From Marinobacterium_D sp050908845 (GTDB lineage: Bacteria > Pseudomonadota > Gammaproteobacteria > Pseudomonadales > Balneatricaceae): DNA of 64,000 bases. The notes beneath the pieces are model-generated. The model did no database searches. It was not told the DNA's origin and saw nothing but the letters and a program-made list of their open reading frames with translations. Position numbers and translations under genes: made by a program. Location: assembly GCF_050908845.1 (NCBI RefSeq), contig NZ_CP194171.1, forward strand, positions 3,596,001 to 3,660,000. Direction: 5' to 3'. Positions 54,128-63,202 of this stretch are shown here, piece by piece; the stretch's first letter is position 1; each line of letters begins with the position of its first letter.

Positions 54128-55939
54128 ATGAAGAAAACCCTCCTGGCATCCATGATTGCCGCACTCGCCGGCGCCGCCTCACACACTGCTATCGCCGCGC
54201 CGACCCAGGTGTTCTGGGGCGATACCCACCTGCATACTTCCTACTCCGGTGACGCCTTTGCCATGGGCAACGAGTCGGTGGATCCCGACACCGCCTACCG
54301 CTTTGCCCGGGGCTTGCCGGTGATCCACCCCTATAACCGTACCCGGGTGCAGCTGAACCGGCCGCTGGACTTCCTGGTGGTGGCAGACCACGCGGAATAC
54401 ATGGGGCTGATGCAGCTGGTGCGCGATAAAAGCCCGCTGCTGGACGGCGCCGAGAACGGCCAGAACCTGATCAAGCTGTGGGATACCCAGGGTTCCAAAT
54501 CGGTTTACTATGATGCTGCCGGCGCGCTGGTCAAAGGTGCGCCCTACCAGGACCTGCTGACCAACGCGATCCGCCAGCCGATCTGGGACAAGATCATCAA
54601 GGCGGCGGAAGATAACAACCAGCCCGGCGAGTTCACCACCTTTATCGGCTGGGAATGGTCCTCCATGCCAGGTGGCGCCAACCTGCACCGTATTGTGTTT
54701 ACCGACAAGGGCGGTGAGGTTGCCGAAAAGTTTCTGCCCTACTCTTCGGCCGACAGCGATCGCCCCGAAGACTTCTGGAACTGGCTCGATACGACTTCCA
54801 CTGATACCGGTGCCGATTTTGTCGCGATTCCGCACAACTCCAATATCAGTAACGGCCTGATGTTCAACGACGTGGACAGCGATGGCCACCCGATCAGCGC
54901 CAGTTATGCCCGCACCCGCATGCGCTGGGAGCCGGTGGCGGAAGTTACTCAGATCAAGGGCGACTCCGAAACCCATCCGAGCCTGTCACCCGAGGATACG
55001 TTTGCGGATTTCGAAACCTTCGAACATGTGATGAACTTCGGTGCCGGCGACGACCAGGCCCAGGTCGATCAGGTCAGTAACTATGCCCGCAGTGCACTGA
55101 AGCGCGGCCTGGAAATTGATGCCAAAGTCGGCGCCAACCCGTACAAGTTTGGCATGGCCGGTTCCACCGATTCCCACACCGGCCTGACCACCGCCAGCGA
55201 GCCCAACTTCTGGGGCAAGTTCGGTATCGATTCCATCCCCGAGAACCTGGACAAGGAAACCACTCCCCACGCCGATGGCTGGAGCATGTCCGCGGCCGGC
55301 ATGGTGGCGGTCTGGGCCGAGGAGAACACCCGCGAGGAGATCTTCGCCGCGTTCAAACGCAAGGAGGTTTACGCCACCACCGGTCCGCGCATGCAGGTGC
55401 GTCTGTTTGGCGGCTTCAACTTCGCTGCCAAGGATGCCGGCAACAATGATCTGGCTGAGCTGGGCTACCGCAAGGGCGTTGCCATGGGCGGCGACCTGAG
55501 CCAGGCACCGGAGGGCAAGGCACCCTCTTTCCTGATCCAGGCGGTCAAGGATCCGGAAGGCGCCAACCTGGACCGTGTGCAGCTGGTCAAGGGCTGGCTG
55601 GATGCCGAGGGCAAGAGTCATGAGCAGGTGTTCAACGTGGCACTCTCGGATGGTCGTGAGGACCTGGGAGCCGACACCCAACCGGTCGGCAACACCGTCA
55701 ACCTGGAGACCGGTCACTACAGCAACAGCATTGGCGATGAAGAGCTGGTTACCGTCTGGCAGGATCCGGAGTTTGATGCCAGCCAGCGCGCCTTCTACTA
55801 CCTGCGTGTGCTGCAGATCCCGACGCCGCGCCACACCATGCTCGACGCCGTAGCGCTGGGTCGCTCCCAGGATGAGGTTCACTTTCCGGCCACGATCCAG
55901 GAGCGCGCCTACTCCTCACCGATCTGGTACACGCCCTGA
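54128..55939 (+). CDS. DUF3604 protein 1, exported PHP-like metallo-protein
   Basis: A 603-residue protein with a signal peptide (MKKTLLASMIAALAGAAS to about residue 23), so periplasmic or secreted. The mature start carries WGDTHLHTSYSGDA (His34, His36), then VVADHAEYMG, GWEWSSMPGGANLHR, IPHNSNISNG and GSTDSHTG: the H-x-H, D-H, H and D-x-H set of PHP-type metal-dependent phosphoesterases/amidohydrolases. No activity is established for DUF3604. The start at 54128 has AAGGGGAG upstream and alone gives the signal peptide. It is followed by a paralog with the same motifs. Confidence 0.88.
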   Translation: MKKTLLASMIAALAGAASHTAIAAPTQVFWGDTHLHTSYSGDAFAMGNESVDPDTAYRFARGLPVIHPYNRTRVQLNRPLDFLVVADHAEYMGLMQLVRDKSPLLDGAENGQNLIKLWDTQGSKSVYYDAAGALVKGAPYQDLLTNAIRQPIWDKIIKAAEDNNQPGEFTTFIGWEWSSMPGGANLHRIVFTDKGGEVAEKFLPYSSADSDRPEDFWNWLDTTSTDTGADFVAIPHNSNISNGLMFNDVDSDGHPISASYARTRMRWEPVAEVTQIKGDSETHPSLSPEDTFADFETFEHVMNFGAGDDQAQVDQVSNYARSALKRGLEIDAKVGANPYKFGMAGSTDSHTGLTTASEPNFWGKFGIDSIPENLDKETTPHADGWSMSAAGMVAVWAEENTREEIFAAFKRKEVYATTGPRMQVRLFGGFNFAAKDAGNNDLAELGYRKGVAMGGDLSQAPEGKAPSFLIQAVKDPEGANLDRVQLVKGWLDAEGKSHEQVFNVALSDGREDLGADTQPVGNTVNLETGHYSNSIGDEELVTVWQDPEFDASQRAFYYLRVLQIPTPRHTMLDAVALGRSQDEVHFPATIQERAYSSPIWYTP

Positions 55940-56017
55940 TTCTCGACTGAGGGCAGCTCCCAGCTAGCCACCTACTAGCAGCCATCTATTACCGACCATC
56001 TTTTAGAGAGTATGCCA

Positions 56018-57892
56018 ATGATAAAAACAACACTCTCGGTCATCATCTCAGCCACCCTGCTCTCCTCCGCCATCCAGGCGGGGGAGAGATCCTACTCGCC
56101 GATGGCGGGCAAGGATTACCCGCAGCAGGTGTACTGGGGCGATACCCACCTGCACACCTCCTACTCCTTTGACGCCGCGATGATGGGCAACAAGGGACTG
56201 GCTCCGGAAGATGCCTACCGCTTTGCCCGCGGCGAGGAGATCCGGGCTCACAACGGCATGATTGCCAGGCTCAACCGGCCGCTGGACTTCCTGATGGTGT
56301 CCGATCATGCCGAATACCTGGGGCTGGTACCGATGGTATCCGCCGGAAATCCGGAGGTACTCGGCGACCCTGTGGGTGCGCGCTGGGCCGAACTCCTGAA
56401 TGGTGGCCCGGATGAACAGCTCAAGGCGCTGCTCGAAATGAATGTCGATATCGCCAAAAACCACAAAAGCATGGTCAACGCGTCCGTGGAGCGCACCGCC
56501 TGGGACGCGATCACGGCGGCCGCAGACCAATACAACGATCCGGGCAAATTCACCGCGCTTATCGGCTACGAATGGACCACCATGCCCGGCGGCGACAACC
56601 TGCATCGGGTGGTGATGTTTGCCGATGATGCAAGCAAGGCGGGGCAAATCATTCCGTTCTCCGCTTTTGACAGCGAGGACCCGGAAGATCTCTGGAAATT
56701 TCTCCAGGACTACGAAGACAACACCGGCGGCCGGGTGCTGGCGATTCCCCATAACGGCAACGTCAGCAACGGCCAGATGTTCGCGCTCACCGACCGCAAT
56801 GGCGAACCGCTCAGCCGCGCCTATGCGGAAACCCGCAGCCGCTGGGAGCCGGTGGCCGAGGTCACTCAGATAAAGGGCGATGGCGAAACCCACCCCAAGC
56901 TGTCACCCAACGACGAATTTGCCGACTTCGAAAGATGGGACAAGGGCAATCTCACCGCCAATGCCGTTAAAACAGACGATATGCTGGCGTTCGAGTATGC
57001 CCGCTCCGCGCTCAAGCTCGGCCTGGAGCAGGAAGCCAAACTGGGCGTTAACCCGTTCAAGTTCGGCATGATCGGCAGCACCGACGCCCATACCAGTCTT
57101 TCCGCAGTGGAAGAAAACAACTTCTGGGGCAAGTTCAGCCTGTTTGAACCCAGCGCCAAACGCGGCGAGATTGCCGGCTATACCGTCGGCAAGCAGGGCA
57201 AGGTGTATGGCCTGACTATCGACGAATCGGTGGCCTCGGGCTATGCCGCCGTCTGGGCTACCGAAAACACCCGCGAGGCGCTGTTCGATGCGATCAAGCG
57301 CCGGGAAACCTACGCGTCCACCGGCCCGCGCATAAGCGTCAGGTTTTTCGGTGGCTGGGACTTTGCCAAGGATGAGGTCAGCTACCCCGATTACGTGGAC
57401 CGCGGTTATACCAGGGGCGTGCCTATGGGGGGCGACCTGACTCGCGCACCTGCAGGGCGCGCGCCCTCCTTCATGGTGGCGGCAGCCCGCGATCCTGACG
57501 GCGCCAACCTGGACCGGGTTCAGATCATCAAGGGCTGGCATGACCGCGACGGCAGCCTGCAGGAGAAGGTCTATGACATCGCCTGGAGCGATAACCGCGT
57601 CGCGCAGGCCAACGGCAAGCTGCCTGGTGTCGGCAATACCGTGGATAGTGATGCGGCGACCTGGACCAACAGCATCGGCGCGGCGGAGCTGAGCAGCGTC
57701 TGGACCGATCCGGAGTTTGATCCGTCCGAGCGCGCCTTCTACTACGCGCGCGTGTTGCAGATCCCGACACCGCGCTGGACCACTTACGACGAGAAGCATT
57801 TCGATACCCAGCTCGACAGCGATATGCCGGACGCCATCCAGGAGCGCGCCTACACCTCCCCCATCTGGTACACGCCGAACGCGGAGAACTAA
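56018..57892 (+). CDS. DUF3604 protein 2, exported PHP-like metallo-protein
   Basis: A 624-residue paralog of the preceding gene: WGDTHLHTSYSFDA (His44, His46), SDHAEYLG, GYEWTTMPGGDNLHR, IPHNGNVSNG, GSTDAHTS and the same C-terminus (QERAYTSPIWYTPN). All putative metal ligands are kept, so both copies are probably active. Signal peptide TLSVIISATLLSSAIQA. Start 56018 is chosen since AGAGAG is 7 nt upstream; an ATG at 56012 is too close to it. The duplication is old: long stretches between motifs have diverged and there are length differences. The foldase gene starts 3 nt after its stop. Confidence 0.88.
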   Translation: MIKTTLSVIISATLLSSAIQAGERSYSPMAGKDYPQQVYWGDTHLHTSYSFDAAMMGNKGLAPEDAYRFARGEEIRAHNGMIARLNRPLDFLMVSDHAEYLGLVPMVSAGNPEVLGDPVGARWAELLNGGPDEQLKALLEMNVDIAKNHKSMVNASVERTAWDAITAAADQYNDPGKFTALIGYEWTTMPGGDNLHRVVMFADDASKAGQIIPFSAFDSEDPEDLWKFLQDYEDNTGGRVLAIPHNGNVSNGQMFALTDRNGEPLSRAYAETRSRWEPVAEVTQIKGDGETHPKLSPNDEFADFERWDKGNLTANAVKTDDMLAFEYARSALKLGLEQEAKLGVNPFKFGMIGSTDAHTSLSAVEENNFWGKFSLFEPSAKRGEIAGYTVGKQGKVYGLTIDESVASGYAAVWATENTREALFDAIKRRETYASTGPRISVRFFGGWDFAKDEVSYPDYVDRGYTRGVPMGGDLTRAPAGRAPSFMVAAARDPDGANLDRVQIIKGWHDRDGSLQEKVYDIAWSDNRVAQANGKLPGVGNTVDSDAATWTNSIGAAELSSVWTDPEFDPSERAFYYARVLQIPTPRWTTYDEKHFDTQLDSDMPDAIQERAYTSPIWYTPNAEN

Positions 57893-57895
57893 GCG

Positions 57896-58762
57896 ATGAT
57901 AAGCAAACTGATCAGAGACCCTCTGGTTCACTTCAGCCTGATCGGGGCCGCGCTGTTCGCTGCCTACGACCAGTTTAAATCACCGGACGCAGCCCTGGAT
58001 CAACACACCATTGTGGTTGACCGTAATGCCCTGCTGACCTTCATGCAGTACCGCTCCACCAAGTTCCAGCCCGAGCAGGCCAACCAGCGGCTCGACACCA
58101 TGCCGGCAATCGAGCGTGACAAGTTGATCCATGACTATGTGCGTGAAGAGGCGCTCTATCGTAAGGCTCAGGCGCTGGGTATGACCGAAAATGACTACAT
58201 CATCCGGCGTCGCTCGGTGCAAAAACTGGAGTTTATCGCCCAGGGCGTGGCCGAGCAGGTGGTCAGTGTCGAGCCCGGCGCGGTAGAAAGCTATTTCGAC
58301 AGCCATCGCCAGGACTATTACGAGGAGCCCTCCTACACCTTCACCCATGTGTTTATCAAAGGGGATCCTGCCGACAATGCCGGACGCGCTTCGTCGTTGC
58401 TGAAACAGCTCAACGATCAGGCGGTCGGTTTCTCCTCTGCAACCGGCTTCGGTGATCGCTTTCTGTATAACCGCAACTATGTAGAGCGCACGCCGGACTT
58501 TATCGCCAGTCACTTCGGCGAGGAGTTCCGCGCCCAACTGGCGCAGCTATCGCCGGACAACGAGCACTGGCAGGGCCCCATCGCCTCCAGCCATGGCCAG
58601 CATCTGGTGATGCTCAGTGAATACCGCTCGGGCCGGGTGCCAAAGCTTGCAGAGGTACGCTCGCGGGTCGAGCAGGATTTCCGTCGCGCCCAGGAGCAGC
58701 AGAAACAGGAACTGGCGATTCAACAGATAGTGGAGCAGTACGATGTTGAATACCGTCTTTAA
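57896..58762 (+). CDS. Membrane-anchored PpiC/SurA-like peptidyl-prolyl isomerase
   Basis: A 288-residue protein with one N-terminal membrane helix (PLVHFSLIGAALFAAYDQF) and the rest in the periplasm. A SurA-like N-domain (about 40-120, RDKLIHDYVREEALYRKAQALG) is followed by a parvulin-like domain (about 125-240; YTFTHVFIKG, FGEEFRAQLAQLSPD, GPIASSHGQHLVMLSEY). The parvulin core is short and its catalytic residues are not all clear. Wedged between DUF3604 and HupE genes (3-nt gap and 20-nt overlap), it is probably a dedicated chaperone for the exported DUF3604 proteins (inference). Confidence 0.82.
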   Translation: MISKLIRDPLVHFSLIGAALFAAYDQFKSPDAALDQHTIVVDRNALLTFMQYRSTKFQPEQANQRLDTMPAIERDKLIHDYVREEALYRKAQALGMTENDYIIRRRSVQKLEFIAQGVAEQVVSVEPGAVESYFDSHRQDYYEEPSYTFTHVFIKGDPADNAGRASSLLKQLNDQAVGFSSATGFGDRFLYNRNYVERTPDFIASHFGEEFRAQLAQLSPDNEHWQGPIASSHGQHLVMLSEYRSGRVPKLAEVRSRVEQDFRRAQEQQKQELAIQQIVEQYDVEYRL

Positions 58763-59747
58763 GCTGCTGTTCGCCTGTGTGCTTTTAATGCCGGGCGCGC
58801 TACTCGTATCAGCAACAGCTCAGGCTCATGATGCCCGGCCGCTTTACATTCAGATCACCGAGCTGGATAAACCAGACTTTGAAAACAGGGTGCCAGTCGA
58901 TCATCAGTACAGTCTGAAAATGCAGGTACCGCCCTCGGTGGAAGCGGGCAACCGCCCGTTTCTGACCCTGCCGGACAACTGCAGCCATGAGCGTTTTGGC
59001 CTGATTATCCAGCTGAGCTGCGCCAGCTCACTGGCCGGGCAGGAGCTGGAGATCAACTACCCGCAGTTCAACCCGTCGATCACCACGCTGATCCGTGCCA
59101 GCTTCAACTCCGGTGCCACCTATCAGACACTGCTGTCGCCCAGTGAAAGCCGCTGGCAGATTCCCACCGAGCAGAGTACCTCGGCGGTAATCAGCGAATA
59201 CACGGTACTGGGGGTCGAACATATCCTGATCGGCTGGGATCACCTGCTGTTCCTGTTCTGCCTGCTGATCATTTCCGGCAGTTTCAAGCGAACACTGATA
59301 ACCATCTCGGGCTTTACACTTTCACACTCACTGACGCTGGTGATGACCACGCTTGGGGTTGTCGAGCTGCCGATCGCACCGGTGGAAGCGGTGATCGCAC
59401 TGAGTATTCTGTTTCTGGCCTCAGAGATCGTGCGTGACCGCAGGCACACTCTGGCCTGGCGCTATCCGGTCGCGGTCTCAATGCTGTTTGGTCTGATTCA
59501 TGGATTCGGCTTTGCGTCGGTGCTGCAAGATATCGGTCTGCCACAGACCGAACTGACCACCGCCCTGCTGTTTTTCAATATTGGTGTGGAGATCGGCCAG
59601 GTGGCGTTTGTCGGCGCTGTTATGATGCTCTTCTTCCTGGTACGACGCTGGCAAGCTTTCCCGCTGGCTGGATTTCAGCAACTGCTGATCTACAGTACCG
59701 GTTCACTCGCGGCGTTCTGGACCATTGAACGCATCGCCGGTTTTTAA
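58743..59747 (+). CDS. HupE/UreJ family membrane protein
   Basis: A 334-residue protein: signal peptide (LLFACVLLMPGALLVSATAQA), a periplasmic domain of about 125 residues, then six to seven helices of the HupE/UreJ type. The family motif H-x4-D-H is present in GVEHILIGWDHLLFL; another His-rich helix is ISGFTLSHSLTLV, and GLIHGFGFASVL follows. HupE proteins are nickel or other divalent metal permeases. It overlaps the foldase gene by 20 nt, so it is part of the DUF3604 operon and might provide the metal for those PHP-like proteins (inference). Confidence 0.85.
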   Translation: MLNTVFKLLFACVLLMPGALLVSATAQAHDARPLYIQITELDKPDFENRVPVDHQYSLKMQVPPSVEAGNRPFLTLPDNCSHERFGLIIQLSCASSLAGQELEINYPQFNPSITTLIRASFNSGATYQTLLSPSESRWQIPTEQSTSAVISEYTVLGVEHILIGWDHLLFLFCLLIISGSFKRTLITISGFTLSHSLTLVMTTLGVVELPIAPVEAVIALSILFLASEIVRDRRHTLAWRYPVAVSMLFGLIHGFGFASVLQDIGLPQTELTTALLFFNIGVEIGQVAFVGAVMMLFFLVRRWQAFPLAGFQQLLIYSTGSLAAFWTIERIAGF

Positions 59748-59784
59748 GCCGGCCCGGATTAAAGGAATAAACGAGGTCAGGCAG

Positions 59785-60843
59785 GTGACAAACGCGACAG
59801 TGCAAAACCGGCACGAAACGGCACAACACACAGCGATACTCCAGGCCCGCAGCAGCGTTCTGACCGGCTTTACGGAACTCTGCAGGCGACACCATATCAA
59901 CCCGATGCAGATGCTGGCCCGAGAAAACCTCGGACCCGCTGTGCTGCGCTCACAGGATCTGCATATCCCCTACGAGAGCTGCGTTCGCGTGCTGTATCAC
60001 GCCGCCCGGGAATCCGGTTACCCGCTGTTCTCGCTGACTCTGTCCCTGCGCCACGGCATTGAAGCCCTGGGTCCACTGGGACTGATGGCCAGTCAGTCCG
60101 CCAGCCTCGGCGAGGCCCTGGGCGTGGTGCAAAAATACCTGCACTTTCATGCCCAGGGTGTGCAACTGGAGCTTGTGCAGCAAGGGAGTGAGGCTCGCCT
60201 GATCTACGATGTGCGGATGAACCGGAATATCGACTTAACTCAGCTGATGGAGCTCGGTATCGGTCGTATCCATAATGTGCTGCGCTCGCTGGCTCCCGCC
60301 GGCATGAAAATCAGCGGTGTCCGGTTCCGGCATGAGCCCCTGGCTCCAGTGTGCGAATATGCCGCGCTATTGGGGCTCACTCCCAGCTTCAGCAGCCAGG
60401 AAAACAGCGTCAGTTTTCCCGCCGCTTTCCTCAGCAAGCCACCGGCACCGGCATCCGATCGTGTCAGGCTCTATTTTGAGTCGTTTCTGACCCGGATCGG
60501 CCAGAGTCATGCCCGCCCGCTTAAACATCAGGTAGTGCGGCTGATCCATGACCTGATCCCCACCGGCGAAGCCTCCGCCGCCTCGGTGGCGGGCCTGCTC
60601 GGCCTGCATACCCGCAGCCTGCAACGGCAACTGAAGTTGATCGACACCGATTTCAGAACACTGCTGGAGGAGGTGCGCTATGAACGCGCCAAAGAGATTC
60701 TGGCCAACACCGATACGCCGGTGACCGACCTGGCACTGCAGCTGGGCTATTCAGAACTGAGCGCCTTTTCCCGGGCTTTTAAGAGCTGGAGTGGCCTCTC
60801 ACCTCAACAATGGCGTCAACAGCATAGTGAAATCGCCATTTAG
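59785..60843 (+). CDS. AraC family regulator (Arabinose_bd N-terminus)
   Basis: A 352-residue regulator, OruR-like. N-terminal domain about 30-210 (LTGFTELCRRHHINPMQML; AVLRSQDLHIPYES; GPLGLMASQSASLGEALG); C-terminal HTH pair with ASVAGLLGLHTRSLQRQL and VTDLALQLGYSELSAFSRAF, WSGLSPQQWR. A GTG at 59785 with GAGG upstream is preferred to the TTG at 59725, which lies inside the HupE gene. Placed 37 nt after HupE on the same strand, it may be expressed with and control the DUF3604 operon. Its N-terminus is closely similar to that of the partial regulator at 63708. Confidence 0.9.
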   Translation: MTNATVQNRHETAQHTAILQARSSVLTGFTELCRRHHINPMQMLARENLGPAVLRSQDLHIPYESCVRVLYHAARESGYPLFSLTLSLRHGIEALGPLGLMASQSASLGEALGVVQKYLHFHAQGVQLELVQQGSEARLIYDVRMNRNIDLTQLMELGIGRIHNVLRSLAPAGMKISGVRFRHEPLAPVCEYAALLGLTPSFSSQENSVSFPAAFLSKPPAPASDRVRLYFESFLTRIGQSHARPLKHQVVRLIHDLIPTGEASAASVAGLLGLHTRSLQRQLKLIDTDFRTLLEEVRYERAKEILANTDTPVTDLALQLGYSELSAFSRAFKSWSGLSPQQWRQQHSEIAI

Positions 60844-60933
60844 GCCGGTAGCCGGGATATCGGTGCCGACACTGGCTGTATTCGGACTCTGTACCAGGAC
60901 CCGGCTAGGATCAGGCCATTGAACCAAGTGAAA

Positions 60934-60970
60934 ATAAAAATGCCCGTCAGGTAACTCACCTGACGGGCAT
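60934..60970. terminator. Terminator between AraC and phasin genes
   Basis: 13-bp perfect stem ATGCCCGTCAGGT/ACCTGACGGGCAT, 5-nt loop. On the minus strand it is followed by TTTTATTTT, so it is the phasin terminator; it may also stop the AraC message. Confidence 0.85.
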
Positions 60971-61000
60971 GGTCATTCGCGATCTGTTGTTACAAACGGA

Positions 61001-61864
61001 TCAGGAATCTGCCGGAGTCTTGGTATCCGGCGCGGTATCAGTCGCTACGGTCGGCTCGACCGCTGGTTTCACTTCCGCTGCGGGTTTAACTTCCGCTGCA
61101 GGCTTGGCCTCCGGTGCGGGCTGAACGGCCACGGCGGGTTTAACTTCTGCAGCGGGTTTCACTTCCGGAGCCGGCTGCGCTTTCGGCTCAGCCTTGACTG
61201 TAGGTTCAGCCTTGGCAGCCGCTGCGGGCTTGGCTGCCGGAGCGGCCTTGGCCTTGGGCGCTGCAGCTCGGGGCTTCGGCGCCGCTTTAGGCTTAGGCGC
61301 TGCAGTTGCCTTAGGTGCCGCTGCAGTTTTCGGAGCCGCACTGGCTTTCGGGGCTGCAGGCTTGGCTTTTGCGGTCGCTGTCGCTTTCGGCGCGGCGGTT
61401 TTAGCCTTCGAGGCAGCTTTGGCTTTTGGAGCCGCGGAGCGGGGTTTCGGTGCCGCTTTCGCTGCAGGAGCCTTCTCTACCGGGGCTTGCGTTTCTGCCG
61501 CCGCTTTCTGCTCCGGCATGTATTTGAAGGCGAGCGGCAGCTTGTCGGCCATTTCGGCAAAGCTCTTTTCGAACAGGGCTGTAACCTGCTCTCTCGCTTC
61601 GGTCAGCGCGTCCACCTCTTTTTCCGCAACACTGCTGATCTTGCCTTCCTGGGCTTTAACGAACTTGATCTGCAGATCCAGCGCTTCCTGCGGATCCTTG
61701 ACGTCAAACAGGGCTTTGACCTGCTCGAGGCTAGCGTTGAAGAAATCTACAAGGTAATCGGACTGCAGGGAAATCAGGGTCTCGGCGGCCTTCTTGTTGA
61801 TTTCAGCCAATTCAGCTGCAGGGCCCATCTTTTCTTTCATATCGTTTAGCATACCGTCGTACAT
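61001..61864 (-). CDS. Phasin family protein with long Ala/Lys/Pro tail (PhaF-like)
   Basis: A 287-residue granule-associated protein. Residues about 1-120 are an amphipathic phasin domain (AAETLISLQSDYLVDFFNAS; DPQEALDLQIKFVKAQEGK). The rest is low complexity in two parts: about 125-215 is basic, histone-H1-like AAPK/KPKA repeats as in PhaF, which can bind DNA and help segregate PHA granules; about 216-287 is acidic/neutral with VKPAAEVKPA-type repeats. The second part is an unusual addition. Implies that this organism stores polyhydroxyalkanoates. Isolated gene with a strong terminator. Confidence 0.88.
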   Translation of the reverse strand: MYDGMLNDMKEKMGPAAELAEINKKAAETLISLQSDYLVDFFNASLEQVKALFDVKDPQEALDLQIKFVKAQEGKISSVAEKEVDALTEAREQVTALFEKSFAEMADKLPLAFKYMPEQKAAAETQAPVEKAPAAKAAPKPRSAAPKAKAASKAKTAAPKATATAKAKPAAPKASAAPKTAAAPKATAAPKPKAAPKPRAAAPKAKAAPAAKPAAAAKAEPTVKAEPKAQPAPEVKPAAEVKPAVAVQPAPEAKPAAEVKPAAEVKPAVEPTVATDTAPDTKTPADS

Positions 61865-62039
61865 CGCTACCCTCTCATCTGGATATCAGTTAAGCAGCTC
61901 GGCTTATTGTGCAGTGCACCATTTCATGCACGGTAGTCCGCGGCGGGGGTCCTGTCAAGGCTTTCGACACTCCCCCAGCCGCTGCCTCCAGCCCTTTTAC
62001 TCGAGACCTGTTATCAAACTCAGAGAGCACCCCTCAGGG

Positions 62040-62819
62040 TTAGAAAGTGCCCGGATAATCACCGCCATCCAGCAACAGATTCTGGCCCGTGATAAAGCCG
62101 GCCTGCGTGCCGCAGAGAAAAGCGCACATGGCGCCGAATTCAGACGGATCACCAAACCGGCCTGCAGGATTGGCCTGCATCTGCTGCTGGCGAACCTGAG
62201 CGGCCGTGGTACCCAGCTTCTGTGCGTACGACTCCAGGGTCGAGGTCAGGCGGTCGGTCTCGAACGAACCGGGCAGCAGATTGTTGATGGTGACATTATC
62301 CACCACGGTCTCTCGGGCCAGCCCGGCAACAAAGCCGGTCAGCCCGCTGCGGGCACCATTGGACAGGCCGAGAATCGAGATCGGCGCCTTGACTGCCGAC
62401 GAGGTGATATTGACGATGCGGCCAAAGCCGCGCTCGCGCATGCCGTCCACCACCGCCTTGATCAGGAAGATCGGCGTCAGCATGTTGGCGTCCAGTGCCG
62501 CATGCCATGTCTGCTCATCCCAAGCGTGAAAGTCTCCCGGTGGTGGACCGCCGGCATTGGTGACCAGGATATCGGGGCCCGGACAGGCGGCCAGTACCGC
62601 TTTGCGCCCCGCTTCGGTGGTGATATCGGCGGCGACCGCCTGAACACTGACACCGGTCTGCTGACGCAGCTCGGCAGCGGTCTGCGCCAGTACCTCGGCA
62701 TTACGGGCATTGATAACCAGGTCCACGCCCTCTTCGGCTAGCGCCAGAGCGCAGGCTCGCCCCAGGCCCTTGGACGCACCGCAGACAATCGCCTTGCGGC
62801 CTTTGAGATTAAGATTCAT
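62040..62819 (-). CDS. Atypical SDR family oxidoreductase
   Basis: A 259-residue Rossmann protein with the NAD(P) loop GASKGLG (residues 14-20), NAGG (88-91) and Ser140/141. However the Y-x-x-x-K catalytic pair is replaced: the aligned segment is L-S-N-G-A-R-S-G-L, giving Ser153 and Arg157 for Tyr and Lys. This is a known divergent group often annotated as 3-oxoacyl-ACP reductase; a normal reductase mechanism is doubtful. Likely substrate an acyl compound (inference). On the same strand as the DUF1330 gene, 95 bp downstream of it. Confidence 0.88.
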   Translation of the reverse strand: MNLNLKGRKAIVCGASKGLGRACALALAEEGVDLVINARNAEVLAQTAAELRQQTGVSVQAVAADITTEAGRKAVLAACPGPDILVTNAGGPPPGDFHAWDEQTWHAALDANMLTPIFLIKAVVDGMRERGFGRIVNITSSAVKAPISILGLSNGARSGLTGFVAGLARETVVDNVTINNLLPGSFETDRLTSTLESYAQKLGTTAAQVRQQQMQANPAGRFGDPSEFGAMCAFLCGTQAGFITGQNLLLDGGDYPGTF

Positions 62820-62914
62820 ACAGTGATTTATCCGTTGCTGGTGTTAGGGGAGCACCCCCGGAAGGGTTGAGATCCAGGCGCACCTCCAATGCGCCCGATA
62901 AGCTTTCCGAGCCT

Positions 62915-63202
62915 TCAGGTGCCTTCCACCGAAACCACACGCGCCGAGCTACACTCGTCTCGAATCGTTTTCAGGCCCTGGTAGACATCGCTGTAGTAAA
63001 ACCCTTCCAGCGCCTCTTGTGACGGAAACTCGAACAGCACTATCCGGCGTGGTTCCCAGTCCCCTTCGAAGACTTTATGCGCTCCTCCACGAGACAGATA
63101 CTTGCCACCACAGGACTCGATGACCGGCTTTACCTGGGACATAAAATCCTGGTACCGCTTGGGGTCGTAGATATCGACATCAAAAATCGCATAGGCACTC
63201 AT
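62915..63202 (-). CDS. DUF1330 domain protein
   Basis: A 95-residue dimeric alpha/beta-barrel-type protein of the DUF1330 family (AYAIFDVDIYDPKRYQDF; CGGKYLSRGGAHKVFEGDW; RIVLFEFPSQEALEGFYYS). Length is typical. Function unknown; ABM/EthD-like fold suggests binding of a small organic compound. Divergent from the AraC gene at 63708 and possibly co-transcribed with the SDR gene. Confidence 0.88.
   Translation of the reverse strand: MSAYAIFDVDIYDPKRYQDFMSQVKPVIESCGGKYLSRGGAHKVFEGDWEPRRIVLFEFPSQEALEGFYYSDVYQGLKTIRDECSSARVVSVEGT

Noticed and set aside
61001..61505. Repetitive DNA as a tandem-repeat or CRISPR-like array
   Set aside because: The repeats are codons of the Ala/Lys/Pro phasin tail, not a uniform repeat-spacer pattern.
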